DNA of 64,000 nt from Bacteroidales bacterium (GTDB taxonomy: Bacteria; Bacteroidota; Bacteroidia; Bacteroidales; F082): positions 1 to 64,000 of the forward strand of contig JAEEII010000066.1 in assembly GCA_016281295.1 (NCBI GenBank), read 5' to 3'. Positions 51,459 through 60,028 of this stretch are shown one piece after another. The first letter of the stretch is position 1, and the number at the start of each line of letters is the position of its first letter. The position numbers and the translations under genes are program-made. The notes under the pieces were generated by a model. The model had not been told where the DNA came from and did not search any database. It saw nothing but the letters and a program-made list of their open reading frames with translations.

Positions 51459-52361
51459 CTATAGAAATAGGTGATAAGTATAACCGGGATATGACACCAC
51501 CTCAGCACCAAACCCATGATAAAAACGAGCCAGCTGATCATCGTCAGAACCCTCAAAATCCAAAAACATGGGCTGCTGCGAAAAAGACTTAATCACCGAA
51601 TCAAGCAGAAAAGTCATAGCTTGACAAGCTTTACCGGCTACACTATTTCCTGAAAAAAGAAAGGTAATACGTTGCTTATATACAAGAAATAAAGCACCAC
51701 ATATAATTTTATCATTATCAATGGATTGAATAGCGTAAATGAAAGCATTACTTGAAGATAAAGCAACAGCTGACAATTGTTCAAGACGGGCGTATTCTGC
51801 ATCCCCCCAGTGACTCAGCTTGGCACCGCGGTCTTCACGGAAAAGAGACACTATCGGATGCAGTTCATTCAAGGAAACAAAGCGAAGACTATGATTCAAG
51901 GATTTCTTTAGATTACGCCTCGTATTTTCATGATAATGAGAAAATAAATAATCATAATCATGATTCAAATCGAGCAAATGATTACGATGAAAATCCACGC
52001 CCAACATCTCTTTGGGGATAGGGTTATGTTCGTTCAATCGAATCTCAATCAAGAGATACTTTTTCGGGATGGCATGCAAGAAAGAGGACGTGGTTTCAGC
52101 GGTCACCTGGTAACGGGAAAAAACGCCTAACTGTTGCACAAAAAAAGGCTGGCAAAGATAAGGGATAAAGAATTTTCTTTTTCGTGTTATAGGCATGACA
52201 CTAAGATAGTTATCGCCATCCATCTCAACCAATGCTTCCCATCCAGGATGCACCACATCGAGATACCACGACCAAGCATAGACAAGCCCGTTGACCGCAT
52301 GTTCGATGCAATCATCCCAGCGTTTTTTGTCGATTTCTTCGTATGTAAGATAGGTGATCAT
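51459..52361 (-). CDS. Putative GNAT/FemAB-like acyltransferase
   Basis: A 300-residue soluble protein. The pattern LLIEIRLNE, HENTRRNLKKSLNHSLRF, IYAIQSIDNDKIICGALFLVYKQRITFLFSGN and FLDFEGSDDDQLARFYHGFGAE matches GNAT-fold proteins of the FemAB/CelD-like group. These transfer acyl or aminoacyl groups in envelope glycan or exopolysaccharide loci. The ATG at 52361 overlaps the stop of the deacetylase-like gene by four bases (ATGA), so the two are translationally coupled and probably functionally linked. A start 16 codons upstream is less likely. Substrate unknown. Confidence 0.75.
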   Translation of the reverse strand: MITYLTYEEIDKKRWDDCIEHAVNGLVYAWSWYLDVVHPGWEALVEMDGDNYLSVMPITRKRKFFIPYLCQPFFVQQLGVFSRYQVTAETTSSFLHAIPKKYLLIEIRLNEHNPIPKEMLGVDFHRNHLLDLNHDYDYLFSHYHENTRRNLKKSLNHSLRFVSLNELHPIVSLFREDRGAKLSHWGDAEYARLEQLSAVALSSSNAFIYAIQSIDNDKIICGALFLVYKQRITFLFSGNSVAGKACQAMTFLLDSVIKSFSQQPMFLDFEGSDDDQLARFYHGFGAEVVSYPGYTYHLFL

Positions 52362-53650
52362 ACGCCATATTCCAAAATACGGCGATACAAATCGGGCCAT
52401 CCAGCCCATCGTTTTTGTCCGCCAAGGGTCTCATTATGCGTTAAAAAGATGAAGGTTCCATTCACATTTTTTACTTCATCTATTACTTTAGTTATAATAT
52501 CATAAGAGTCTTTAATATTGACGTTTAGGTAATCACGTAGTGTTCCATCCATCACGGCAAAAGGATGGATGGTTAAGGAAGTGGTGACATCGTTTTCGAG
52601 GTCATAGAAGCGAAAAGGCACGGCAACGCCTGCACGGAACCCCACTTGTGAGGCGTAACCCATAGTAAAGTCATCCTTTATATCAAGCTCTATAAGTCGC
52701 TGATAACTACGTGGTAATGTCATTCTCAAAAAATGCTGTCGGCTCTTGGTTACTTCTCTATTCAGCACACTTGACAGTCGGTCCACTTCCTCTTTCAGCC
52801 TCACTGGATCGAGGTAGGATGAGAAAGAGGGATGGATGCCCACATCCGCGTGGTCTCCGATATCCTTAATTAATGTTCTAAAGTCATCTTTGCGGATGGA
52901 GATACTTTTGTCGTTGGTGTCATAATCGCCACAATGGATAAAATAGATAGGTTTCAGGTGGAACTCCTCTTGCAGTTGGAATTGGAAATCAAAGCTGTCA
53001 AAGGGATCCTTTTCATGTTTAAAAAGCACGCGGTTTCTTCTTCGCATCTCCTCCATATCCCCTGTCGAGAGGTCTTTCAGATACCCACCCACGGTACGGA
53101 AAAAGCCTTTGTGAAGGTATGCCCAAGCCGCATCCACATCGTATGTAGCTTGGAAATGGTATTTCCTTGTGGCCATTTTGTCTTCGAGATGAAGGCGTTT
53201 GGCCAGTTCCATCACCCAGAGATCGACGACGGGTTTAGCCAGTATCCCAAGTTGGAACAGGCAGGAAGACTCCGGCTTGAACCGTCCGTACTGGTCTCTG
53301 ATTTGAGGGAGATACTCCTCATAGCGTGAAATCAAATAGAACGATGCGGCAAACACATCAAAAGGCATGATGGAACGCTGTCCATAGACAGGAAACATGG
53401 CTTTAACATCCAGAAAGTCAAATGATTTAAGATCCTGTTCACAGATATCACGTTCAAAGAGGAGGCGCACTGATTTCTGGAAAGGCTCATCCCACAAAGG
53501 GTTGTCGCCATAGCTCATTTTAAGCCCGTCGAAGTCCCGGAACATGGTCTTGTCGGTAGTCAGATTAAAAGGCACCCCCATCCTCTCCCGGAAGATGAAA
53601 TCAATAATATAATGCAGCCGGTTGGTTATTTTGGGAACGAGAATCAGCAT
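52358..53650 (-). CDS. Polysaccharide deacetylase-like protein (DUF7033-type N-terminus)
   Basis: A 430-residue protein. The N-terminal 150 residues (LILVPKITNRLHYIIDFIF, MPFDVFAASFYLISRYEEYLP) match the domain that precedes NodB-like folds in Bacteroidota exopolysaccharide loci. The NodB-like part has ATYDVDAAWAYL, ADVGIHPSFSSY, RQHFLRMTLP and VGFRAGVAVPFRFYD. The usual catalytic TFDDG and HTxxH are altered (TYDVD; GIHPS), so deacetylase activity is uncertain. The ATG at 53650 follows the box at 53669-53676. It overlaps the acyltransferase-like gene by ATGA. Confidence 0.78.
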   Translation of the reverse strand: MLILVPKITNRLHYIIDFIFRERMGVPFNLTTDKTMFRDFDGLKMSYGDNPLWDEPFQKSVRLLFERDICEQDLKSFDFLDVKAMFPVYGQRSIMPFDVFAASFYLISRYEEYLPQIRDQYGRFKPESSCLFQLGILAKPVVDLWVMELAKRLHLEDKMATRKYHFQATYDVDAAWAYLHKGFFRTVGGYLKDLSTGDMEEMRRRNRVLFKHEKDPFDSFDFQFQLQEEFHLKPIYFIHCGDYDTNDKSISIRKDDFRTLIKDIGDHADVGIHPSFSSYLDPVRLKEEVDRLSSVLNREVTKSRQHFLRMTLPRSYQRLIELDIKDDFTMGYASQVGFRAGVAVPFRFYDLENDVTTSLTIHPFAVMDGTLRDYLNVNIKDSYDIITKVIDEVKNVNGTFIFLTHNETLGGQKRWAGWPDLYRRILEYGV

Positions 53651-53668
53651 ATCCGTCAAATTATTGAG

Positions 53669-53676
53669 CAAACATA
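53669..53676 (-). promoter_or_regulatory. -7 box (TATGTTTG) for the deacetylase/acyltransferase pair
   Basis: TAnnTTTG match on the minus strand, 19 nt before the ATG at 53650. It excludes the longer frame from 53701. Confidence 0.6.
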
Positions 53677-53720
53677 AAGAAAAAAAACGGATTATCATCA
53701 AAAGGCAGCAAAAAAAAGTC

Positions 53721-53728
53721 TATCTTTG
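53721..53728 (+). promoter_or_regulatory. -7 box (TATCTTTG) for dnaX
   Basis: Exact TAnnTTTG match 27 nt before the ATG at 53755. Confidence 0.65.
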
Positions 53729-53754
53729 TAGATTCATTTTTATAAGAAGAATTC

Positions 53755-55638
53755 ATGGATAATTTCATCGTATCAGCGAGAAAATATAGGCCTGTCACTT
53801 TTGACACGGTGGTTGGGCAACAGTCAATCACAACCACTTTGAAAAACGCCATCCGCAACAACACGTTGGCGCAAGCTTTCTTGTTTTGCGGTCCCCGAGG
53901 TGTTGGCAAGACCACTTGCGCCCGTATCATGGCCAAGACCATCAACTGCCTTCATCCCACTGAGAACATGGAGGCTTGTGATGAGTGCGAGTCGTGCCGG
54001 GCTTTCAACAACAACGCTTCATTCAACATCTATGAGCTTGATGCGGCATCGAACAACTCGGTGGATGACATCAGGAATCTGGTGGAGCAGGTAAGGATTC
54101 CTCCGCAGATCGGCCAATACAAAGTCTATATCATCGATGAGGTCCACATGCTCAGTACTGCTGCTTTCAACGCCTTCTTGAAGACCTTGGAAGAGCCGCC
54201 CGAGTATGCGAAGTTCATTCTGGCCACCACCGAGAAGCACAAAATCATCCCGACCATCCTCTCAAGATGCCAGATATTTGATTTCAAGCGCATTACCATA
54301 GAAGACATTGAGAAGCATCTGGCTCATGTGGCGGCGATGGAAGGCATCCATGCGGAACCGGAAGCTTTAAACATCATCGCCCAAAAGGCGGATGGAGCCC
54401 TTCGTGACGCTTTGTCGATCTTCGACCAGATGGTCAGTTTCTCCGGAAAAGAGATCACCTATCAGTCTGTCATCGAGAATCTCAACGTTCTCGACTATGA
54501 CTATTATTTTAAGATTGTGGATGACATGCTTCAAGGGAATACCAGTGATATCTTGCTGCTTCTCAACGACATCATCAGCAAAGGCTTCGAGCCTCAACAT
54601 TTCATCTCAGGCATGGGCAATCATTTGAGAAGCCTGATGGTGAGCAAAGACTCGGCCACAACCCAACTCTTGGAGGTCAGCGAACAGCTCCGGCAACGTT
54701 ATATCAATCAGGCGCAACGCTGTCCCCTGCCCTTCCTCATTAAGGCTTTGGACCTCAACGACCAATGCGATATCAATTATCGGAGCAGCAGCAACAAACG
54801 ACTTCACTTAGAAGTCAACCTGATGAAAATGACCACGTTAATACAGGCAACGCCAAACCCTACGCAGGGCGGAGTTAATCCGCCTGTCTCGAATCCCACC
54901 TCACAACCCACCCCAACGGCATCAAAACCCACATCGTCTAACCCAACAACTTCAAACCCAGTAACTTCGACACCAATAAAATCAACCCCAACAGTATCTA
55001 ACCCAGTAACTTCTAACCCAACAGTATCTAACCCAACAGGATCTAACCCAGTAACTTCTAACCCAACAGGATCTAACCCAGCAACTTCTAACCCAACAAT
55101 ATCTACCCCAGCTTCGACCCCAACGGTCTCAATACCGACCACCCAACAGCCTTCTACGCAGAACGTTTCCACCTCTCCCCGCCCCCGTGCTCGTGGAGGA
55201 TCAAGTACGATCTCCATCACCAACTCCTTAGCGGAAGCCACCAAAAAGGACGAAGATGAAGAACCCACCTGGGACTCTCCCTTCACGCAGCAACAGCTTG
55301 AAGAGTCATGGTACGAATTTGTCAACAAATACAAGAAGATTTCACCAAACTTCGCAGCTGGCTTGGGGAAATACAAGCCCCAGCTGAAACCGAATTTCGA
55401 AATCCATTTCAACGTTGACAATATGCTGTTTGAGAACGACACCGAAGGCATGAGCTCTTTGAAAAGTCATCTCAAAAACACTTTACACAACAACCAATAC
55501 ACCCTGGTTCCCGAACTGATGGAGAAACCCGCTGAAATTGAGGCCTATACCGACAAAGAAAAATTTGAGAAGTTGGTTCAGGCACACCCCGAGCTGCGGA
55601 AACTACAGATGGAACTACGGCTGGAGGGAGACCTTTAA
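53755..55638 (+). CDS. dnaX: DNA polymerase III subunit gamma/tau
   Basis: A 627-residue clamp-loader subunit. AAA+ domain with P-loop GPRGVGKTTCARIMAK (about 44-59), zinc-binding cysteines in CDECESC, Walker B IIDEVHMLS, and sensor 1 region TTEKHKIIPTILSRCQ. Domain III and the collar follow to about 360. Residues about 378-459 are a low-complexity Ser/Asn/Pro/Thr linker (SNPTx repeats), then a conserved C-terminal tau-like domain (about 500-627; WYEFVNKYKKISPNFAAGLGKYKPQL). No slippery A-run with a downstream hairpin is seen, so only the long form is expected. The linker is unusual. Confidence 0.95.
   Translation: MDNFIVSARKYRPVTFDTVVGQQSITTTLKNAIRNNTLAQAFLFCGPRGVGKTTCARIMAKTINCLHPTENMEACDECESCRAFNNNASFNIYELDAASNNSVDDIRNLVEQVRIPPQIGQYKVYIIDEVHMLSTAAFNAFLKTLEEPPEYAKFILATTEKHKIIPTILSRCQIFDFKRITIEDIEKHLAHVAAMEGIHAEPEALNIIAQKADGALRDALSIFDQMVSFSGKEITYQSVIENLNVLDYDYYFKIVDDMLQGNTSDILLLLNDIISKGFEPQHFISGMGNHLRSLMVSKDSATTQLLEVSEQLRQRYINQAQRCPLPFLIKALDLNDQCDINYRSSSNKRLHLEVNLMKMTTLIQATPNPTQGGVNPPVSNPTSQPTPTASKPTSSNPTTSNPVTSTPIKSTPTVSNPVTSNPTVSNPTGSNPVTSNPTGSNPATSNPTISTPASTPTVSIPTTQQPSTQNVSTSPRPRARGGSSTISITNSLAEATKKDEDEEPTWDSPFTQQQLEESWYEFVNKYKKISPNFAAGLGKYKPQLKPNFEIHFNVDNMLFENDTEGMSSLKSHLKNTLHNNQYTLVPELMEKPAEIEAYTDKEKFEKLVQAHPELRKLQMELRLEGDL
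54886..55130 (+). repeat. 15-nt tandem repeats in the dnaX linker
   Basis: Degenerate units of the form TCTAACCCAACAGKA encode SNPTx or SNPVT pentapeptides, about sixteen in all, most regular at 55005-55100. Several adjacent units are identical over 10-15 nt, so copy number could change by slippage without altering the frame. Confidence 0.88.
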
Positions 55639-55659
55639 GAGGTGAGAGGTTTTTGAATC
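55639..55659. repeat. Weak heptamer array after dnaX
   Basis: GAGGTGA, GAGGTTT and TTGAATC follow the dnaX stop directly. GAGGTTT is a component of the 21-nt unit at 49127. The array is short and this call is tentative. Confidence 0.4.
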
Positions 55660-55679
55660 TGAAACAATTGAAAAACACA

Positions 55680-55687
55680 TATTTTTG
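55680..55687 (+). promoter_or_regulatory. Possible -7 box (TATTTTTG) for the M13 peptidase gene
   Basis: TAnnTTTG match only four bases before the ATG at 55692. A leaderless transcript would result if it is used. Read-through from dnaX is the alternative. Confidence 0.4.
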
Positions 55688-55691
55688 TAAC

Positions 55692-57737
55692 ATGAGAAAA
55701 AAAGTATTAATTGCTATGATGGTAGCAGGAACAATGATTACCGGCTGCACGACAAAAGAAAAAGAACAAAATCAAGAACAAAAAAACATCGTGCCTGCCA
55801 TTGAGTTGAGCAACATGGATCTCAGTGTGAATCCAGCGGATGACTTCTTCCGTTATGCCAACAACAACTGGTTGAAAAACAACCCAATCCCAGAGGAATA
55901 CACCACCTACGGGGCTTTCACTGAGATTGACCAACGCAACGAGAAGCTCATCCAAGACATCATCGACGAGGCTTCCAAAGACACAAACGCCGCCCCTGGC
56001 AGCATGTCACAGAAAATCCGCGACTTCTACAACGCGGGCATGGACACCATAGCCATCAACAAACGTGGTTATCGGGAGCTTATCCCCTACTTTGCGCAGA
56101 TCGACGGCATTACTGACAAGTCGCAGTTAGCAAGCTTGCTCGGCGACCTCCATTCCAATGGCTTCGGCGGTTTCTTCAACGCCGGCCCCAGCACCGACCC
56201 GAAAAACGCCAGCCAAGTCATCATGCACCTCTTCCAAGGTGGGTTGAGCCTCCCCGACCGTGACTATTATTTCGGTGAAGAGAACCAAGAAATGCGCGAC
56301 AAGTTCGTTGAGCATGTATCCAACATGTTCCAACTCACAGGTGAAAAAGCCGATGAAGCTAATACGAAAGCCAACACCATCCTTACCTTCGAGACCAGCC
56401 TCGCCAAGAACTCTCTTACCCGTGTGGAACGCCGCGACCCTGACCGCACCTATAACAAGCGCACCGTCGCCGAGCTTCAAAAGTCCACACCTAACTTCAA
56501 CTGGGGCGAGTATTTCAATAACGCAGGTGCCCCTGCCTTCGACAGCCTCAACGTGGGCATGCCCGACTTCATCACTGCCATGGATGGCATCATCCGCAAG
56601 ACCGACCTGAACACCATCAAGGACTACCTGAAATGGAAGGTCATCACCAACAGCGCCAGTTTGCTGAGCGAGGATCTCGACAAAGAGGACTTCAACTTCT
56701 ACAGCAACTATCTCTACGGCCAGGAAGTGCAACAGCCTCGCTGGCGTCGTGTACTCAATGCCACCTCAGGATGCCTCGGCGAAGCCATTGGCCAGCTCTA
56801 TGTGGAGAAATACTTCCCCGCTGAGTCCAAAGAGAAGATGGTGAATCTCATCGGCAACCTCAAAGTCGCCCTCGGAGAACGCATCAAGAAACTCGACTGG
56901 ATGAGCGACGAAACCAAGGAAAAAGCCATTTACAAACTCGACTGTGTCAACGTGAAGGTCGGCTATCCCGACAAATGGAAAGACTACGAGGGCCTCGACA
57001 TCACAAACGAGTCATATTTCAAGAACTATCACAAAGTGATCCTCTTCGAGAACGCCCGCGAGATGGCAAAGATCGGCAAACCCGTTGACAAAGACGAGTG
57101 GTTCATGACCCCGCAAACCGTCAACGCCTACTATAGCCCCGACATGAACGAGATTGTGTTCCCTGCCGCCATCCTTCAGCCTCCGTTCTTCAACCCCGAC
57201 GCCGACGACGCGGTCAACTATGGTGGCATCGGCGTGGTCATCGGCCATGAAATGACTCACGGCTTCGACGACCAAGGACGCAAATACGACGAAAAAGGCA
57301 ACCTCAACGACTGGTGGACGGAAGAAGACGCCGTGAAGTTCAACGAGCGCACCGCCCAGTTAGTCAAGCTCTTCGATGAGTTCGAGCTGAGAGGACATCA
57401 TATCAACGGCCAGCTCACCCTCGGCGAGAACATCGCTGACCTCGGCGGCCTTAACATCGCTTGGGATGCTTATCAGATGACTGACGAAGCCAAAGCCAAC
57501 AAAAGCATCGACGGCTTCACCCCTGCCCAACGCTTCTTCATCAGCTATGGCACCATCTGGCGTAACAACATCCGTGACAAAGCCCTCGAACGTCGCATCA
57601 AGGAAGACGTCCACTCACCGGCGGAAGCCCGCGTGAACCGTACCCTTGGCTCCATGCCGCATTTCTATGAGGCATTCGACATCCAACCCGACAACAAGAT
57701 GTATATCGCTCCAGAAGAAAGAGCAACCATCTGGTAA
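55692..57737 (+). CDS. pepO: M13-family zinc metallopeptidase (PepO/neprilysin-like) lipoprotein
   Basis: A 681-residue peptidase with lipoprotein signal MRKKVLIAMMVAGTMITGC. The N-terminal helical M13 domain begins PADDFFRYANNNWLKNNPIP. The catalytic domain has NAYYSPDMNEIVFPAAILQPPFF, zinc motif HEMTH with H519, E520 and H523, third ligand E579 in GENIADLGGL, and the C-terminal substrate-binding RVNRTLGSMPHFYEAF. Length and motifs are complete. It cleaves short to medium peptides, probably in the periplasm or at the outer membrane, as in Porphyromonas PepO. The first ATG with a good signal is at 55692. Confidence 0.94.
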   Translation: MRKKVLIAMMVAGTMITGCTTKEKEQNQEQKNIVPAIELSNMDLSVNPADDFFRYANNNWLKNNPIPEEYTTYGAFTEIDQRNEKLIQDIIDEASKDTNAAPGSMSQKIRDFYNAGMDTIAINKRGYRELIPYFAQIDGITDKSQLASLLGDLHSNGFGGFFNAGPSTDPKNASQVIMHLFQGGLSLPDRDYYFGEENQEMRDKFVEHVSNMFQLTGEKADEANTKANTILTFETSLAKNSLTRVERRDPDRTYNKRTVAELQKSTPNFNWGEYFNNAGAPAFDSLNVGMPDFITAMDGIIRKTDLNTIKDYLKWKVITNSASLLSEDLDKEDFNFYSNYLYGQEVQQPRWRRVLNATSGCLGEAIGQLYVEKYFPAESKEKMVNLIGNLKVALGERIKKLDWMSDETKEKAIYKLDCVNVKVGYPDKWKDYEGLDITNESYFKNYHKVILFENAREMAKIGKPVDKDEWFMTPQTVNAYYSPDMNEIVFPAAILQPPFFNPDADDAVNYGGIGVVIGHEMTHGFDDQGRKYDEKGNLNDWWTEEDAVKFNERTAQLVKLFDEFELRGHHINGQLTLGENIADLGGLNIAWDAYQMTDEAKANKSIDGFTPAQRFFISYGTIWRNNIRDKALERRIKEDVHSPAEARVNRTLGSMPHFYEAFDIQPDNKMYIAPEERATIW

Positions 57738-57745
57738 TCAATATC

Positions 57746-58330
57746 ATGGGAATCAAGAAATCGATTGCCAAACTTGGCTTCAAGGTCGGCAGGTGGAAGG
57801 TTGTCAACCAAGCCCCTGCCGACCTTGGCAATGCCGTCTGTATCGTCGCTCCCCACACCGCCATGGAGGATTTCTTCGTGGGGCTTTGCTTTTACTGGTA
57901 CTACGACATTCCCTTTAAGGTGATGATCAAAAAAGAGTTCTTCAAGCCCGTCCTTGGCTGGATCCTCAAGAAAGTGGGCGGCATCCCAGTGGACCGCGGC
58001 AAACAGAACCACTTAGTGGAACAGATGATTGACATGTTCAGCAAAAACCAAAACACCCATCTCATCATCTGTCCCGAAGGCACACGCAAGAAGGTAAATC
58101 ACTGGAAAAAAGGATTTTATGTCATCGCCGAAGGCGCCCATGTGCCCGTCATCCTGGGTTTCATCGACTACCAGAAACGATATTGCGGCATCGAAAGAAT
58201 CTTCTACCCCACCGGTGACTACGAGAAAGACTTAGCCGAGATTTGGGACTATTACAAAGACGTAAAAGCCAAGTTCCCTGAGAAGTTCAATTTAGACGAG
58301 CAGTACAGGACGGAGCAAACTCCATCTTAA
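57746..58330 (+). CDS. 1-acyl-sn-glycerol-3-phosphate acyltransferase family (PlsC-like)
   Basis: A 194-residue acyltransferase. The catalytic HX4D motif is HTAMEDF near residue 38, the glycerol-phosphate pocket motif is GGIPVDRG, and CPEGTRKK is the third family block. VIAEGAHVPVILGFIDY completes it. It probably acylates lysophosphatidate or a related lipid at the inner membrane face. The short form without transmembrane helix is common in Bacteroidota. It starts 8 nt after the M13 peptidase stop, so they share a transcript. Confidence 0.88.
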   Translation: MGIKKSIAKLGFKVGRWKVVNQAPADLGNAVCIVAPHTAMEDFFVGLCFYWYYDIPFKVMIKKEFFKPVLGWILKKVGGIPVDRGKQNHLVEQMIDMFSKNQNTHLIICPEGTRKKVNHWKKGFYVIAEGAHVPVILGFIDYQKRYCGIERIFYPTGDYEKDLAEIWDYYKDVKAKFPEKFNLDEQYRTEQTPS

Positions 58331-58364
58331 TAAAAGTCCTTGGCACTAATGAGTGCATACACAA

Positions 58365-59963
58365 TTATTGCGAGACGATATAATCCTCCACCGTCATTGT
58401 CTCTCTGTTGAACAACACGCCGACTTTCACCACTTTTCGGTTTTCGGTTTGGTAAGGAAGCGCATAACCTTTGCTGTTGATTTGGTCAAGCGCTTCTTGG
58501 GCGGTGCCGTTCACTTTCAATTCGAAGACGTAGGTGGTGCTGGGAAGCTTCACCACGAAGTCGATGCGTCCCCCGTGGCATTTCACCTGGGTTTGGGCAT
58601 ACACATTCATCATGTTGAATATCAGCCAGAAGGTATATTCATAGAAACCTTCCGAGGCGGCTGCCTCCTGTAGCTTCTTCTTGAAGCCCTCCACGTATGG
58701 GATGCCGGCGAGGAAAGCCCTCATCTCCTCCATCGCAGTGTTCATGTCCTCTTTGCGCAAGGCACGGTAGAACTTCAAGGCGAAACCGTCCTGTACCATA
58801 CAGCCATCCAAACCTATATAAGCCGGGATGAGGCCGTCGATAAGACCCACCATAACCTCTTTGTTGGGAATCGAAAGGATGTAGGATTCCGTTTCACGAT
58901 CATAATCCTTGATGGTGATATAGCCGCTTTGATAAAGCAGCGGCAAGGCGGTCGTCATGGCTTCGGTGGGGCGGTCGAAGGAAGAGGCCGAGGCCTCGAT
59001 GCGTTCCATCTCCATGATGTCCGTTCGGAAATGCTGCATCTGGCGAATGAGGAAGGTCGGCGTGCCGCTTTCGAACCAATAGTTGGCAATCGTCTTTTGA
59101 TTAAAGCACTTCAATAGGCTGAAAGGATTGTAGATATCGGGGGATTGTCTGGAAAAACGGTAGCCGTCGTACCGTTGTTTCAGTTTGGCATGCATCTCCT
59201 CGGGGGTGCATTCATACACTTCAGCAAGCATGGCAATGTCAGGAGCCATGTCGGTGGTGAGTTCTTCCTCTGTGATGCCGCAGATGGCCGCATATTCAGG
59301 TTGCATGGAGACATTCAGCAAGTTGTTGATCGTGGAGAAGATGCTGAGCTGGCTGAATTTGGTGATACCCGTGATGAAGCAGAACTTGATCATTGCCTCG
59401 CTGGCTTTCAGCGGCTGGTAGAACTCCTGCATCACACGGCGGAACTGGGGCAGAAGTTCCTCTTCATGCAACACCTCTAGTAATGGAGCGTCATACTCGT
59501 CAATGATAACGGCCACTTGCATGCCAGTCTTTTGGTAGGCACGGCGAATCAACCCCGAAAGCATTTCCCCAGGGGTATGTTCATCGGCATCAAAACCAAA
59601 TTCTTCAGTCAATGGTTTCAGTTGCAACTTCAAAGCACGTTGCAATTCTGATGAATTTTGCTTTCCCTTGGCTGCGCTAACATCAAGATGAATGACAGGA
59701 TAGCTTTCCCAATCCTGTTCCAGCTCCATGATTTTCAACCCCTCGAAAAGGTCTTTGCGTCCTTGGAAATAGGAAACCAAGGTAGTGGAAAGCAGGCTTT
59801 TGCCGAACCTGCGGGGACGGCTCAGGAAAACGTATGGGCTCTCTTTGGTCAACTTCCAGACCAAATCAGTCTTGTCGATATAGATATAGTTTTCTTTTCT
59901 TATCCTCTCAAAGGTCTGGATTCCAACTGGATATTTTCTGGGTTCGAGATTCATGTCCGCCAT
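58365..59963 (-). CDS. AAA-ATPase-like/PD-(D/E)XK nuclease superfamily protein, intact copy
   Basis: A 532-residue protein. The N-terminal AAA-ATPase-like domain begins PVGIQTFERIRKENYIYIDKTDL, with P-loop variant RPRRFGKSLLSTTL, VAVIIDEYDAPLLEVL and FITGITKFSQLSIFSTINNLL. The C-terminal DUF1703 domain has nuclease-type residues GRIDFVVKLPSTTYVFELK and ALDQINSKGYALPYQ. It is the intact paralogue of the broken gene at 22848-24434. The family is multicopy and variable in gut Bacteroidota. Roles in defence or mobile-element biology have been suggested but are not settled. Promoter at 59984-59991. Confidence 0.93.
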   Translation of the reverse strand: MADMNLEPRKYPVGIQTFERIRKENYIYIDKTDLVWKLTKESPYVFLSRPRRFGKSLLSTTLVSYFQGRKDLFEGLKIMELEQDWESYPVIHLDVSAAKGKQNSSELQRALKLQLKPLTEEFGFDADEHTPGEMLSGLIRRAYQKTGMQVAVIIDEYDAPLLEVLHEEELLPQFRRVMQEFYQPLKASEAMIKFCFITGITKFSQLSIFSTINNLLNVSMQPEYAAICGITEEELTTDMAPDIAMLAEVYECTPEEMHAKLKQRYDGYRFSRQSPDIYNPFSLLKCFNQKTIANYWFESGTPTFLIRQMQHFRTDIMEMERIEASASSFDRPTEAMTTALPLLYQSGYITIKDYDRETESYILSIPNKEVMVGLIDGLIPAYIGLDGCMVQDGFALKFYRALRKEDMNTAMEEMRAFLAGIPYVEGFKKKLQEAAASEGFYEYTFWLIFNMMNVYAQTQVKCHGGRIDFVVKLPSTTYVFELKVNGTAQEALDQINSKGYALPYQTENRKVVKVGVLFNRETMTVEDYIVSQ

Positions 59964-59983
59964 GATGCTATCGTATTTGGCAG

Positions 59984-59991
59984 CAAATATA
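59984..59991 (-). promoter_or_regulatory. -7 box (TATATTTG) for the intact AAA/PD-(D/E)XK gene
   Basis: TAnnTTTG match on the minus strand, 21 nt before the ATG at 59963. Confidence 0.6.
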
Positions 59992-60028
59992 AGGAATATT
60001 TTTCAAATAGCAAAACATTTTAACGAAG

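Noticed and set aside
54804..55451. Minus-strand Val/Gly/Leu repeat frame opposite dnaX
   Set aside because: It is the complement of the SNPT repeat region; the dnaX frame is continuous and conserved on both sides.
53755..55638. Programmed frameshift in dnaX giving a gamma form
   Set aside because: No A-rich slippery heptamer with a following hairpin is seen near the end of the AAA+/collar region.
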